64,000 bases of DNA from Chaunax sp. Z400 (taxonomy: Eukaryota; Chordata; Actinopteri; Lophiiformes; Chaunacidae). The notes under the pieces are model-generated. The model worked only from the letters and a program-made list of their open reading frames with translations, was not told where the DNA came from and searched no databases. The stretch spans positions 2,026,501-2,090,500 of the forward strand of contig CM075190.1 of the NCBI GenBank assembly GCA_037577475.1, read 5' to 3'. The translations under genes were made by a program, and so were the position numbers. The first letter of the stretch is position 1; each line of letters begins with the position of its first letter. Of the stretch, positions 46,321 to 58,015 are shown in pieces.

Positions 46321-46648
46321 TGAGTGACAGACACACTGGGGTAGATAAGAGAGGATGAGGAGACAGATACTTCAGTACAGGAATCCTGCTTCACATGTGA
46401 CACTGAGCAGCAGTGTGCTGCAGAGATCCTGGAGATAGGATCACCTGTGGAGACGATACTGAAAGGACAAACCGGTAGTGGGTGTGTCCTGTTTGGGCTG
46501 CTATCACATAAACAGAAGAAAAGAAGTATTTCCAGGCAGATTCAACCACTCACAGGCTGCCGTCGACTCACTGAGGAAACAGACCTGTAGAAAACCTGCT
46601 GAAACACCAGGAGAGGAGGATCCTGTCTGCTGCACATCTCAGAACAAC

Positions 46649-46667
46649 ATGGCACAAAACAGACTGG
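46649..46667 (+). CDS. membrane protein gene, coding exon 1
   Basis: 19-base coding part; splice phase 1. Inferred from the start codon context and the donor; it matches exon 2 in phase. Confidence 0.65.
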
Positions 46668-49399
46668 GTAAAGTTATTTTAGACTTCACAAGTCTTCTTT
46701 TCCTTCACCTCTTTGTTAATGACTGAAAGTTCAAATGTATGGCTGTCTGCTAACACTTATGTGATCTTAACAATTAGCAGAGCAGCAAAGCTTCTTTTGT
46801 GATCATGCTTCCAGGACTTTTGTTTTCTACACACAGCATTGTTATTGTTACTGTTACAACAACAGCTTGGAAACTATTGAGACCTTTTGTTCCTTTTTTC
46901 AGTCTTAACTATCCCAGTCAGAGTTTCATGGTCGCATGCAGAGTATGAACAATACAAATCATGGCAGCATGGTGTCTATGCTGGTTAAACTGGATCAACC
47001 AGTCTGCTGAGTCTCTAGCCCCATTCAGACAGTGCCCTGTGCTATTTAGCTATTCAACCATTCAAAAAAGCTCCAGAATGAGACTCTTCAATCCACCTTT
47101 CTCACCCAGGCATCCACAACACCCCAGGGTGCCGTCTGGCTCCATCAGGGGTGCCTAGAAAATCGTTTTCTTAGGTGACGCTCCAGCGAGGAACAGCAGT
47201 AATGAAACACGGCGTGTGGCAGGAGGGCGTGAACACGCTCGCCAGTTTGTATTACGTGCACACGTAATAAAAAATGCTTTTGTCCATGTCCCATCCAGGG
47301 CTCCGTACCCCCTGGAGGTCACATGTACTGGAAAGCTCAAAAGACTTTGCACAGCTGGCACCGGAGCAACTGGCAGAGAGAAGGTCAAAGATTGAAAATA
47401 AAATTTCAAGACATGGTTTGGATGGGTTGTAGATATCATTGGAGAAGGATTACCTAATAGTTTCAAGAAGCATCATTGATTCTCAACAACATATTTGTGC
47501 AAACTGAGATTTGAAGTCAGTCTTGGATCAAGAATCAGTCCAGGGAGCGACTGAGGGCTGTGGACCAGGAGCTATGTGTTGGCCTCTCATCCATCCCTGA
47601 CAGAATAGAGTGGTTGGTCAATCCTACCAGGCTCAGGTCCATCTCAATAACCACTTATTGTGTGTGTTTGTGTGCATGCATTGGCTACCAGCAGGAGTGT
47701 ACTTTTGTAAGACTGGGGTGACACCAGATCTTGCATACTTTGAAAGGATGCCATGACTTAAAAAAGGTTGAGTACCAATCGTTGGGACATTCGAATACTG
47801 AAGTGTATTTAACAAAAAGGTATTGAAAAAGCGTCCAATTTTCGATCAGTGGTGACATCACATTAAATGACACTTCAATGTTGTTTTTTTTCTGTTCATG
47901 TTTCAGGAGCCAAGAGTCCTTTAATGGAAGCAGCTATGGGGTTTGCCCTGGGAGCAGTGGCAGGCTGCATACTGGGTGTCACAGAGGACCCAGTGGACAA
48001 GACCATGTCAGTGTTAACTGCAGCCGGTCCACTGAAGCCAGTGATGGAGGAAGTCAGGACAGTTGGTGCTCTGGGGATGGGGACTCTTATCGGAGCCACG
48101 GCGCTGACCACGGCGATGACGTCAGTCGTAGCTGGTGTGATGATGGCGGCAGTTGTAGCTACAGTGTTTGTAGCCACAAGGAGCTGTGGTGCCTCCCACA
48201 CAGACTCTTTTTGCTTGTGGGCATCAGCAGGACTTGCTTGGGCTTTTGGGACCACTCTCAGTGGAGCCACACTCGGTGTTGCTATTGACTGGATTGTTAA
48301 GAATTATGGCATGATGGGCCTTCTGTGGGCGGTGAGCATATTCACTGTGCTCAAACCCCCCCTACACTTTGTATTTAAGTTCCTGTCTAAGCAGGGGGAG
48401 GCCTGCTGCACTGTGGCTTCTACAGACCGGGCCAGGGAGAGGGATCAGATTGAGACTGCCGAGTTGCAGCAGAGGCAGAGAGTGGCTGTGCAGATTGAGC
48501 AGAGGATGCTACAACTGGAGAGGGGAAGCAGCGTGTCTGAGACAGAGCCCAGGACAACATGGGTCACTGAGCGAAGGCAGAGAGAGGAGATAGAGAGGAA
48601 GAAGATGGAGAGTGAAGAGGCAGAGATGAAACAAAGAACCATGCAAGACTGGATCAACACTGTGATGATCAAATATGTGGACTTCTTGGCCTTCTCAGGG
48701 ATACCAATGATGGTGGTTACTATAGTAACATCAGGGTTTGGGGTGTTTGGTTATGGAGGCCACCAGTTTGTGCTTATAGTACTTCTGGCTTTGGTTGCAG
48801 TCATAGCCTATTTGCTTCTGAAATCTTCTGACTTTAAGTTCTGGATGTTGGTTGGATGCATGGGAATGCTTGCAACGTTCATCATCTCCATGCTCACCCT
48901 CCACGCTGGGCAGGTGGTCATAACAACTGCAATGAAGATGCAAGCAGGACCGACTCTGTCCAGAGAAAAGCTCATGGCTCGTATGAACCACGAATCCTCT
49001 CTGGAGGCTTTGAACGCAGCTTTCTTCGTAGCCAAACTGTGTGAGCTGGGTCTGGGGGCTACGGTGGGAGGGCCACTGGTGAGACGAGGGGTTGGAGAGG
49101 TGAAAGTCATAATGGGGGCAGCTTTAGTGGCGCTGGGTTTACTGGCTGGGGTGGAGGCTTTAGCCCCGGTACTGGGAGAAGGGGGGAAAGCTGGAGCTCT
49201 GCTGGGGGTGGTGGGAACAGCGGGGGTGTCTGTAGGTGCAGCAACAGCTCTGTCCGGTATGTGGTCCTCATGGCCCGGGACTCTGGGAACAATAGCAGGA
49301 CTGGTTATAGGAGCACTAAGGATGGGAAAATGGCATATTGTCAACATCGGACTGCAGGTGCCTGTGGCTTATGTGTTTGCTATGACCAATCTGTTTTAA
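46649..49399 (+). CDS. uncharacterised multi-pass membrane protein, two exons
   Basis: Exon 1 (46649-46667) encodes MAQNRL plus one base, ending at donor GTAAAG. Exon 2 (47907-49399) follows acceptor TTTCAG and completes GAKSPLMEAAMG, giving 503 residues. The ATG context AACAACATGG is good and no upstream ATG in frame is found. Hydrophobic, Gly/Ala-rich segments lie at about residues 15-30, 60-97, 108-137 and 142-165. A charged, Glu/Arg-rich helix at about 178-255 (AELQQRQRVAVQIEQRMLQL) probably faces the cytosol. Further hydrophobic segments are at about 273-343, and Gly-rich ones at about 400-425 and 433-480. There is no signal peptide of the classical kind and I recognise no family. The frame is uninterrupted over 1.49 kb with conserved-looking composition, so it is likely functional. 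An AATAAA at 49761-49766 may be the polyadenylation signal. Confidence 0.8.
46668..47906 (+). other. intron of the membrane protein gene
   Basis: GT...AG bounded. It holds no recognisable element; small open frames inside are not supported. Confidence 0.6.
47907..49399 (+). CDS. membrane protein gene, coding exon 2
   Basis: Terminal exon carrying nearly all of the protein and the stop codon TAA at 49397-49399; acceptor preceded by a T-rich tract (47878-47904). Confidence 0.85.
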
Positions 49400-49760
49400 C
49401 ACAATGTATCATAAGATCATAGTGACAAATGTGCGGTCATTTGTCCTCACAACCAGAGTCAATACATCCTATGTGCGTACCCAGATTAACAAGTGTATCT
49501 ACTAACAAGTGGTGTGTGTATCACAGCCTGATACTGTCACACCAGCTGACGTGTTCCCTCATTAACATGAACACACACTCAATACCATGATGATACCTGA
49601 CAATGAAACAACACTGGTTGAGTCCTCAGTGATCACAATGACAAACAGAATGTCCACAACACTTGGTGCTGTTTGTCCAGTCCATTAACAAACACTGTGA
49701 GTTTGTTTCAGACTTCTTCTTTTTTACTGAATGAACAAATGAGAAAATGATATAATAGTA

Positions 49761-49766
49761 AATAAA
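49761..49766 (+). terminator. candidate polyadenylation signal
   Basis: AATAAA, 362 bp beyond the stop codon of the membrane protein gene. Confidence 0.45.
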
Positions 49767-49877
49767 ATAATGACTGTCTTCTTCATTCTCTGCTTTGAAA
49801 TGTCTCCAGTGTCAGAAGTTACAACAAAAACATATTAAACCAAACAAAATATATGAATTATAGTCTGTCTGTCTGTA

Positions 49878-49879
<2 letters not shown>

Positions 49880-49921
<42 letters not shown>

Positions 49922-49950
49922 GACTTTCTCTCTCTCTCTCTGTCCATCCA

Positions 49951-49985
<35 letters not shown>
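49880..49985. repeat. CT microsatellite
   Basis: Two (TC)n tracts separated by GTCCATCCATCC-like spacers; repeat-derived open frames on both strands are artefacts. Confidence 0.95.
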
Positions 49986-49988
<3 letters not shown>

Positions 49989-50650
49989 CATCCATCCCAC
50001 TCTATCTCTCTTTCTCCCTCCCTGCCCCCCCACCAGGACAACTGCAACCCCCAACCATTGGTGCAAATCCTCTGCTTCTTAAAACCATTTCTAAATAAAT
50101 AAATAATACCTGTCATGTCGGGCTTGTATTAAATTATGAACATATTAGATGCCAGAGTCTGGTGGGAGGGGTTGGGGTGAAATGAACTCATGACTTGAGT
50201 ATTGTGACTGACCCACTGCTGGTAATTCATGCGTTGCAGCTTTTTTCATGGTCCCGTTGGAGTCTGCTGTCACGTGCAGGGCTGCATACTGCAGCCTTCA
50301 GTATTGTTCAGTGTGAAAGTCATGGGACAACATTAGTCCAGCCTCAGTCCCGCTGTTTGGAGACAAACACTGGATTCTTATTCATGATCTGATGGAGTGG
50401 CGACTGGCAAAATGTGTGCAGATTGTGTGTCCTTCCTTGACTGTCTCATCCAATCCGAACAGAGAATAGTCTCACCCGGTCTAATATAGTAGAATGTATT
50501 TCCTGGCAGTAATTAAAACACGAATTTTAACAGTATTATATCCCTGAAAACTTGTGTTAGCATCCTACTGACAGTGAATGCACCGTAAAGTCAGGGTGGA
50601 TTATGGTGCATTTGCTGCTCCTCGGATTGTCCCCTTTCCTTCGACTTCGG
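49986..50650. other. intergenic, nothing recognised
   Basis: No exon or RNA gene is seen. Confidence 0.4.
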
Positions 50651-50654
50651 TGCA

Positions 50655-50770
50655 TTAGACATTAGACATTAGACTTTAGACTTAAGACTTTAGACATTAG
50701 TCATTAGACTTTAGACATTAGACATTAGACTTCAGACTTTAGACTTCAGACTTTAGACTTCAGACTTTAT
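50655..50770. repeat. ATTAGACTTTAGAC-type tandem repeat
   Basis: Units of about 7-8 bp (TTAGACA, TTAGACT, TCAGACT). It is followed by TTTATTGTTCCCAAGGGGAA, which resembles the end of a common fish interspersed repeat. Confidence 0.85.
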
Positions 50771-51300
50771 TGTTCCCAAGGGGAAATTCTTTTCCACAGT
50801 GCTGTACATGTTACACACATCACACATGTTACACTCATGCATACAATGACAGACATACAACTGTGAGGTTTTAATGAGTTTTTAAATCATAACGTGGGAA
50901 CAACATGGACTCTACAACGAGATTGTGTTGTATTTTATTTCTCAGAGTATTTAAACGACATGCTGATGCTGTTTGAACTGTTCTTTGTTTCAATGTTGGC
51001 AAGTCATGTCACAACATTTTCACAGAGTTAAATTTTACACAGTGGGCCTATGGCCAACAAATTTATATTTCTCTTTATTCTTACAAATGTAGCTTTTCAT
51101 ATACATTCACTTGCTTTTAGGAAACGAGAAGTAATAATTAAGTCAAATAATAAATCAAGACTTTCATACTCTATCAAACAGTGAACGAAATTAACATAAT
51201 TTATCATTAATTATTCTGGTTTATGTTAGCTGATATCATCATCGTCATATCATTGTTTCTTTGCACCATGTTGTGACGTACGTGTGTTATTTGTGTTCCA
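50771..51300. other. intergenic, nothing recognised
   Basis: AT-rich, no features seen apart from the preceding repeat end. Confidence 0.4.
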
Positions 51301-51339
51301 CTTAGAGGCGGCGTTCATGTGAATTTAACTGTAGGGATT

Positions 51340-51482
51340 TCAGTTTTCCGACACTACTTGAATGCACTGTTTGAGCTTCGACGATGTGACGTCACAGACG
51401 GACTGCTATTTCTCATGTAGAAATATTCGTCTGAGTCGTGGAGCGGGTGGACCTTCGTTTCACACCAAAGGAAGAGATTTAC
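51340..51482 (+). promoter_or_regulatory. stx12: stx12 promoter and probable non-coding exon 1
   Basis: A perfect CRE palindrome TGACGTCA lies at 51387-51394 in a locally CpG-enriched stretch. Downstream, GGAAGAGATTTACG is followed by GTAACGTG, a possible donor at 51483. A 5' non-coding exon here would explain why the first coding exon begins after an acceptor at about 53738 without its own promoter. Evidence is positional; no transcript is available. Confidence 0.4.
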
Positions 51483-51630
51483 GGTAACGTGAATTTTTGT
51501 ACCGAGGTGTTGTAAAAAGTGACTGACGCTTCATTCTACGCCGGTTTTTATTACGTCACGTAGCTTTGTGTGATCAAGTGTTCGGAGGGAGAAGGGTTGA
51601 ATCTTTAGTGAATCTCTGGTGGCGTGTAGC

Positions 51631-51632
<2 letters not shown>

Positions 51633-51668
<36 letters not shown>
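51633..51668. repeat. TA microsatellite
   Basis: About 17 TA units in the proposed stx12 first intron. Confidence 0.95.
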
Positions 51669-51671
<3 letters not shown>

Positions 51672-52525
51672 TTATATATTAAATTATAATAGTCTGAATG
51701 GTCGGTCAGAAGATGAATCCACGTGATGCGTTAACGGTAGGCTTGGCCTCTCTTTAAGCCTCGTTCACTGCGCGATAACATCTCATAACACAGTGACAGA
51801 GAGCAGTAACACGTTCTGTTGTTGTGACACATTAGATTTACACAGAACCAGACTTTAACCGTCCTGTTCGCTCCTCCTGTCCTGAGGGTCAAACATGACC
51901 CACATTTGCTGAACCCCTCAATTAAGCAGTTTAATAACATTTTAAATATTTTTCTTTTTTGCATGACAAACACAAACTTTGTGTCTATATGTGGGTTTTC
52001 CCTCGTTAGAGTGCAGAAAGATGCAGAATTTAATCAGAAGACACTGATGATTTTTATTCCAGCATACCTGTCCTCGTGGTTTCCTTTGCTAAAGCAGAGG
52101 TTCATCATTACAGCTGAAGGTACTGCATAGGTGTGATTTAACACCCAGACGTAACGTTTGTATGACCTACAAAAGTAGCAGAAATATGCACAAAGTCGTT
52201 TTTCAGTGCCTCTTACTGAAAGCTAACATACTATTCAACTAGTAAATACAAGTCATCTCTCATTTGATGAACCATTGCCCCACCCACAACAACAGTAAAT
52301 AACAACAAAATAATAGGAAACTAGTAAACTGACCAGTGCATGTAGAAAACATTCAGAGAGAACCTGGAGCAACCAACAAATAGTGTTCAGACTAAACCAC
52401 CTCCAGTAAATATGTAGGAGAGACATCATCAGTTTTACATTTATTCATGTACAATAGAATGATCTATACAGAAAACAAGTCTCCATACTAAGGCTTACAT
52501 CACCAGTCTGAAGTGATGTTTTTCA

Positions 52526-52660
52526 GGGCTGTGTGAACACAAAAATCAGATCTTATCAAACCAGATGTGAGTCTCTTTCATATGTGGTCCGAGATCAGAT
52601 TCATATCCGATTTGTGGTCGTTTGACATGCATGAGATCACCGCTATCGTCATCAGGCAGC
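52526..52660 (+). repeat. dispersed MITE-like repeat, copy 2 of 2
   Basis: CATATGTGGTCCGAGATCAG and the following CATGAGATCACCGCTATCGTC (in part) parallel 11500-11610. Lies in the proposed stx12 first intron. Confidence 0.5.
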
Positions 52661-53737
52661 ACCTGCAGTGAAGCAAAGCCACCAGAGAGGAGAGATGATG
52701 ACGACAACTGGAGCTGGATAAGAGTCGATTCAGAAGTGAAGACAATATAAACATAGAATGAAAATAAAACAGTAAAATAAGCAGCAGGGCTGTTTCACAT
52801 ACATTCCATGAGTGTGACTGAATTAAGAATCTTTATCTCCTTGAATCGGCCGATGATCTGGATCCACACTAAATCATCCATATTCTAAATATTAGTTGAC
52901 TAAATATTTTTGCCGTCGCCGTTTGAAGTTCACAGAAAACATCAAAAGAAGAATGTGCATAAAGATGTAATGAACTCCTCCTCGGCCCTTTGAGTCATGT
53001 TAACAAACTGATAGACGCGGTTGATCTCAATGATCTCCACCCATCTCTGTGAAGGTAAATACTGAATTTTGCCCTCCAACAGGTCTTTATTTCCCAGCTA
53101 GAGCTTAATTTACAAATACAGATATAGATATAGCCTTTTTTTTTAAACCTTAGTGAACTAACAATAAAACTCTTTTTTTGAACTATCAGTAACTCCAGTG
53201 GAGAAGTTAACTGGGTGAGTAACATGGCCCACTATCAGAGCCCAGTTTCACCCACACATGTCATATCACCACAGATTAATCAGACAAACTGATTTATTGG
53301 TCTACCACTAGGCTGAGCCTCGACAAACGACATCAAACTGTGACTCTATCAGTAATGCACATATAAAAACATCATATATGAACAGAAACAATGAAAAGGC
53401 CTCAGTTCAGCACTATAACATTTGATTGAAGCAAAATTAATGAATCACACTGTAGTTTTATTTCAGATAATTAAAGCAGGAGCCTGACTTCATAATGGAG
53501 CATTTTCACACAGCAGCTAACCCCAACCCTTCCCCCACCACTATATGACAGAGACATTTGTTTATTTGTCAGCCTAAAAATCCAAGCTTACCAGGGTTTG
53601 TATATAATGTGTATTACCACAAGTCAGTTACATTTAGAACTTGAATTTAAGCCTAAATGCATTTGAATTAGAATAGAAATAGTGAAGCTCACTGTAATGT
53701 ACTGATTTAAAATGTTGACGTGGCCTAACTGTGTGTA
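52661..53737. other. proposed stx12 intron 1, nothing recognised
   Basis: No exon, RNA gene or element end seen. Confidence 0.4.
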
Positions 53738-53783
53738 GGTTGTGTTCCTGATCAGACTGACAGGCTGGTGGACTACAGCCACC

Positions 53784-53883
53784 ATGTCCAGTATAAGAGC
53801 AGATACCAGCTGGTCCCAGCCATGTGACTTCAGCAGCCTCGTCCAGACATGCACCTCCAACATCCAGAAGATCAGCCAAAACT
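53784..53883 (+). CDS. stx12: stx12 coding exon 1
   Basis: Encodes MSSIRADTSWSQPCDFSSLV through NIQKISQN plus one base; donor GTGAGC. Confidence 0.9.
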
Positions 53884-56800
53884 GTGAGCTCTCACTTTCT
53901 CACTCACACAACCTGTTCAAGACCATCACCAGAAACAGCTCTGCCCATGAATTCATTCCTTTTTCCTGCAGCCGGTCAAATAAAGAACCTCCTGTACCAA
54001 CTGGAGACCAGACAGGAGACCTCAGAGCTTCAGGACAGGCTGTGAGTAGCAGCCTGGGATCAGCAGTATCCCAGCTAATCTCACATATTATCTGTCTGTG
54101 CAGATCCTCATTCACCCGGTTTATGGCAATGCTAAGACTTTAAATAAGAAGCAACTGGATTTGACCAATATTCACACCTTGAACCATGTGACATGTGCTG
54201 ATAAAATCTTTTTGTGTTCGCCTGCAGTCAACAGCTTCAGCACTACACCAACCAGTTGGCTAAAGAGACCAACAGACATCTGAAGGAGCTGGGATCACTG
54301 CCCCCACCACTGTCTCCATCAGAGCAGGTCAGTCTACAGTTTGCTAATGAAATGAAATGAGGAAGCACCAGGAACAGGAGGATCCACATGTTCACCACCG
54401 AAGCAGAATAGGTGCTATCCAGGGATTTAATTTAGTAACTGAAGAGCTGACACATTTCGAGAAAATGAAGAAGACAAGGACAGAAGGACAGAAGGCTGTC
54501 AAGAAAAGCAAATGAAATCCACAAGGAGAAGGCAAAAGCAAAAATCCATGAAAAAGGCAAAGTTCAGGGAGTCAAAGCAAAATGATAAAATAACTCAAAG
54601 GAGTTGAAGGTACGACACACATGGATGGAATAATATACGATAAACTGGCAAAAAAAGAGGGGAAGACAAACAGGGCCAACAAAGACACCGGTGCAAACAA
54701 GCAGCGATTCACACAATCTAAGTGTTGGGCAGGAACATTACAATTGTGTTGGTCAGAGACCAACAATGGCAGTTTCTCTGCAGTGCAGCAGACAGACTCT
54801 TAACATGTCTTCTGATGCTCTTTTTTCTTTTCTTCTTTCCTCAAGAGGCAGCAGAAGTTGAAGAAGGAGCGCTTGATGAATGATTTCTCTGCTGCCCTCA
54901 ACAACTTCCAGGCGGTGCAGCGGAGGGCAGCTGAGAAAGAGAAGGAGTCAGTGGTCAGAGCCAGAGCTGGATCCAGAGTCATGGTGAATAACACCCAGGC
55001 TTTTCATTGGATAAGGGCTGCAAGGCCCTCATCACCACCAGATTGATTGTGTTATTATGTATAACATGATGGAAACATGAGGTTTGCTGCTGATGATTAG
55101 ACTCTTTGTGTTGCTGTCTACAGGGAGGAGGGGCCAATTTGAACGAGGAACTGGTTACATTTGAAAAGTAAGTTTTTCGAGTGTGTTTTTGAACACCGGC
55201 CAGCCAATAGGTGATCAGAAGTGTTAAAGATATATTTGAGGTTACTTAGAAACGGTGTAACCACAACATAGTTTGTTCATTAGAGAATTCTGATATCTTT
55301 CTCACCAGGTGTATGTCTAGGTACAAATCTTTAGGAACCTTTACGAGATCCTGATGAAAAGTGTTTATCTTATATAAAAAGTGAATATTGGCCTATTGGG
55401 ATTTTTATGCCTCCACCGTCTCCTAATCCTCTGTCTCTTCAACAACTCCATTTGTCTACATTTGAGCATATCCACATGTGAAGACCAGGGTTTTGTTGGT
55501 CAGTGGTTCAGTTGCTTTGTGCTGCCTTTAGACAGTGTATCAATGCACCTGATCAGGACTAACATTCAGGTGGCTGCACAGATGTACGTTTGCTACTTAC
55601 ACAACTTTGGTGCTGAGAAACCAGCAACTGTACAATTGTACATTGCACCCCCTTTACATCAGGCATTAGACAGGACCCAATGTTTTGTACTTTAGGAATA
55701 TGACCCCTGACCCTGAGGACCAGCTACACATCTTAAAATCTGATGTGGCAGTGAAACAGTAAAAACCAAATTCACATGACACAGTCTTTCTTTTAGAGGT
55801 GAGTCCTCTTAAAGCAGCCACTCAGTCAATCATCATCAGTCAGCCCAGGAGGAACAATACAGCCATAAGGTGTCTATTATGGGATGTCAACATTTTCTTT
55901 TCCAACTGTTGTTGTTTCTGGGATATGTAAACATTGTACAGTTTAATGCTTAATAACATTATTACCACAACATATTTAAGATCACATGGTTGTCTGTCAG
56001 TCTGAGGCTGTACTGTTGAATGAAGTTGGATCTGTACGATTTTGTAGGGAAGGTGTGTGGGGTCAGAACCCAACTCAGACTGAGGAGCCCACCATCACAG
56101 AGGAGGACCTGGAACTCATCAAGGAGAGAGAGACCAACATCAAACAGCTGGAGGTATGAACCTGAACTACAGGACATCCTAGAGGAGCAGGAGGACTACC
56201 ACACACAGTTAACCCTCCTGTCCTCTCCAGGCCGATATCATGGATGTGAACCAGATCTTCAAGGACCTGGCAGTGATGATCCATGACCAGGGAGAGATGA
56301 TTGGTAAGTCAGTCTTTGACACATCATATAGATAAGAGGACATACTGTAAGTGCACCTTGAAGCTCGTCCTGTGTTCTGACCAACAGACAGCATTGAAGC
56401 CAATGTGGAGAGTGCTGAGGTTCATGTAGACAGAGGGGCCATCCAGCTGCAGAAGGCAGCCTACTACAAGGTAATACAGAGGGCTGGACACAGTAATAGG
56501 AACACTGCATGGGAATATCTACAGGTTAAGTCTTGTCATAGTTTAGTGACTTTGTTCTTCTACTACGTAATGTGTATCAGATATCTTCTTCCTTCACTGT
56601 TGTCCAACAACTATTCAAAGTTCATCAGGCACTGATTTGCTGTTTTTTGTTACCATTATCACACACTGTGTAGTTTATTTTGACCCACCATCCTGCTGGT
56701 GAAGACTCAGTAGTGCACCAGCACTGTAAAGTAGTCCCTGACAGACGGACTACTTCCTCCTGTTTAAGGAGCATTTGAGAGAAGCTGAAGTGGACCTTTT

Positions 56801-57251
56801 TCAAAAATGTGTGCTGTATAAATGAGCTGCAGCTCATGGATGGTCAGAAGTCCATGGTGCAGGTTCATTTAGGGCGTGTCCCTTTTGCTAGTTAAATGGC
56901 ACAGAATCTGGCCACAAAGTGAGGCACAAGCCAATAATGCCCCAGACCACATCTCATTAGACCACCACGCCCATGGGTGCGCAGGACTCAGATAATATTG
57001 AGGAACAGACTAACATATTGTTGCTTTAGGACTTTTCATATTATTTGTTGACAGTAAAAGTACACGACGGCAGACTACAGTCTACAGTCTACCAGGACTA
57101 ATCAAGTTTAATGTGATGTTGTGTCAGCCAGTCTTCCATGATATTTTGTTGTGTGCAGAGGAAATCCCGTAAGAGGATGTGCATACTGGCCATGGTGCTG
57201 TCGCTGGTGCTCATCATCCTGATCATCATCATCATGCAAGTCAGCAAATGA
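53784..57251 (+). CDS. stx12: syntaxin-12-like endosomal Qa-SNARE, whole gene
   Basis: Syntaxin-12/13 is a tail-anchored Qa-SNARE of recycling endosomes that drives membrane fusion with partner SNAREs. Nine coding exons (listed separately) join in phase to 807 bases, 268 residues, close to the roughly 275 of mammalian STX12. The N-terminal Habc domain spans about residues 15-115, including QIKNLLYQL and QQLQHYTNQLAKETNRHLKE. A middle block has RLMNDFSAALNNFQAVQRRA. The SNARE motif is at about 172-236, with TEEDLELIKERETNIKQLE and the central-layer glutamine Gln206 in IHDQGEMIDSIEANVES. The C-terminal anchor is at about 245-264 (ILAMVLSLVLIILIIII), ending VSK. The start ATG at 53784 has a perfect GCCACC context. 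Choice of stx12 over stx7 rests on the LGSLPPPLSPSEQ and KKERLMNDFSAALNN segments. Fish have more than one stx12-like gene, so the paralogue is not settled. No clear polyadenylation signal is seen. Confidence 0.92.
53972..54041 (+). CDS. stx12: stx12 coding exon 2
   Basis: 70 bases after acceptor TCCTGCAG; encodes GQIKNLLYQLETRQETSELQ and DR, ending in two bases of a Leu codon; donor GTGAGT. Confidence 0.9.
54228..54327 (+). CDS. stx12: stx12 coding exon 3
   Basis: Acceptor CCTGCAG. Encodes the QQLQHYTNQL to PPPLSPSEQ stretch; donor GTCAGT, phase 0. Confidence 0.93.
54846..54983 (+). CDS. stx12: stx12 coding exon 4
   Basis: Acceptor CTCAAG. Encodes RQQKLKKERLMNDFSAALNN through RARAGSRVM; donor GTGAAT, phase 0. 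Confidence 0.92.
55124..55167 (+). CDS. stx12: stx12 coding exon 5
   Basis: Only 44 bases; encodes GGGANLNEELVTFE plus two bases of Lys; acceptor CTACAG, donor GTAAGT. Corresponds to the poorly conserved linker of the family. Confidence 0.85.
56048..56153 (+). CDS. stx12: stx12 coding exon 6
   Basis: Acceptor TTTGTAG. Encodes EGVWGQNPTQTEEPTITEED and LELIKERETNIKQLE; donor GTATGA, phase 0. Confidence 0.92.
56231..56303 (+). CDS. stx12: stx12 coding exon 7
   Basis: Acceptor CTCCAG. Encodes ADIMDVNQIFKDLAVMIHDQ and GEMI plus one base; contains the central SNARE Gln206; donor GTAAGT. Confidence 0.93.
56388..56470 (+). CDS. stx12: stx12 coding exon 8
   Basis: Acceptor AACAG. Encodes DSIEANVESAEVHVDRGAIQ and LQKAAYYK; donor GTAATA, phase 0. 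Confidence 0.93.
57159..57251 (+). CDS. stx12: stx12 coding exon 9 (terminal)
   Basis: Acceptor TGTGCAG. Encodes the basic RKSRKR, then the transmembrane anchor, and TGA at 57249-57251. Confidence 0.93.
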   Translation, partial: RKSRKRMCILAMVLSLVLIILIIIIMQVSK

Positions 57252-58015
57252 GAGGAGAAGCACAGGCCACTGATACCTTCAAGTGACACCAAACATGTGG
57301 GAGAGAGGGATGTATTTGTACAGAACTGCACAAGTCAAATAATGACAAATAAGTCCTACATTCCAACACAACAAGACAAATGTTCCTCAGTTTTACCTTT
57401 AACAATACATGAGGACTTCTAAGGCTTGTCTTATAAAATGTAATGTTGCACATTTCTGTAAAACTTTTCTTATTTGAATATGAAGTGTGATATAAGGAGC
57501 GTCTAACCAATGAGAATGTGGAAGGAGATGTGGACTATTAGCAGCTGGTAGAGTGTTTGTCTGTAGTAAACTTCCTGTGTCTGTTATCTACCCAACTGAA
57601 AACTGAATACAGTCCCTCATGAAGTGCTGCTGGTGTCATGTCTCATTTTGTCCACCAGAGGGTGAGCTAAGCTCAAGTGTCAGCTGATCTGCAGTCTTCA
57701 TCACACCTCAGGTCAATGATGTGTTTTACTACAGTGACTCACAACTGTGAGAAAAGTGAAACTTCGCCTTTACTTTATTACCTCCACCACAGCTTGGGTT
57801 TGTCTGTCTGTCAGCAGAGTCACTCAGAAAGTTTGGAGCTAATTCAGATGAAATGTTTTGTAGAGTTAGGTCATGGTCCAAGGAACCATCCATCAGATTC
57901 TGGTGGTGATCTGGACCATTATCTGGATCCAGAGTGATTTTAAAGGATTCTTTACCATCATGGGATAGGAGCAGTTACAAGATTATATTCTCTAACTTCA
58001 TGGATAATGTCTACA
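57252..58015 (+). other. stx12 3' flank, nothing else recognised
   Basis: Probably 3' untranslated region at first; no AATAAA was found in the first 400 bp. No further exon seen. Confidence 0.4.

Noticed and set aside
49107..49347. Pro-rich minus-strand frames over the membrane protein exon
   Set aside because: Antisense shadows of a Gly/Ala-rich coding strand.
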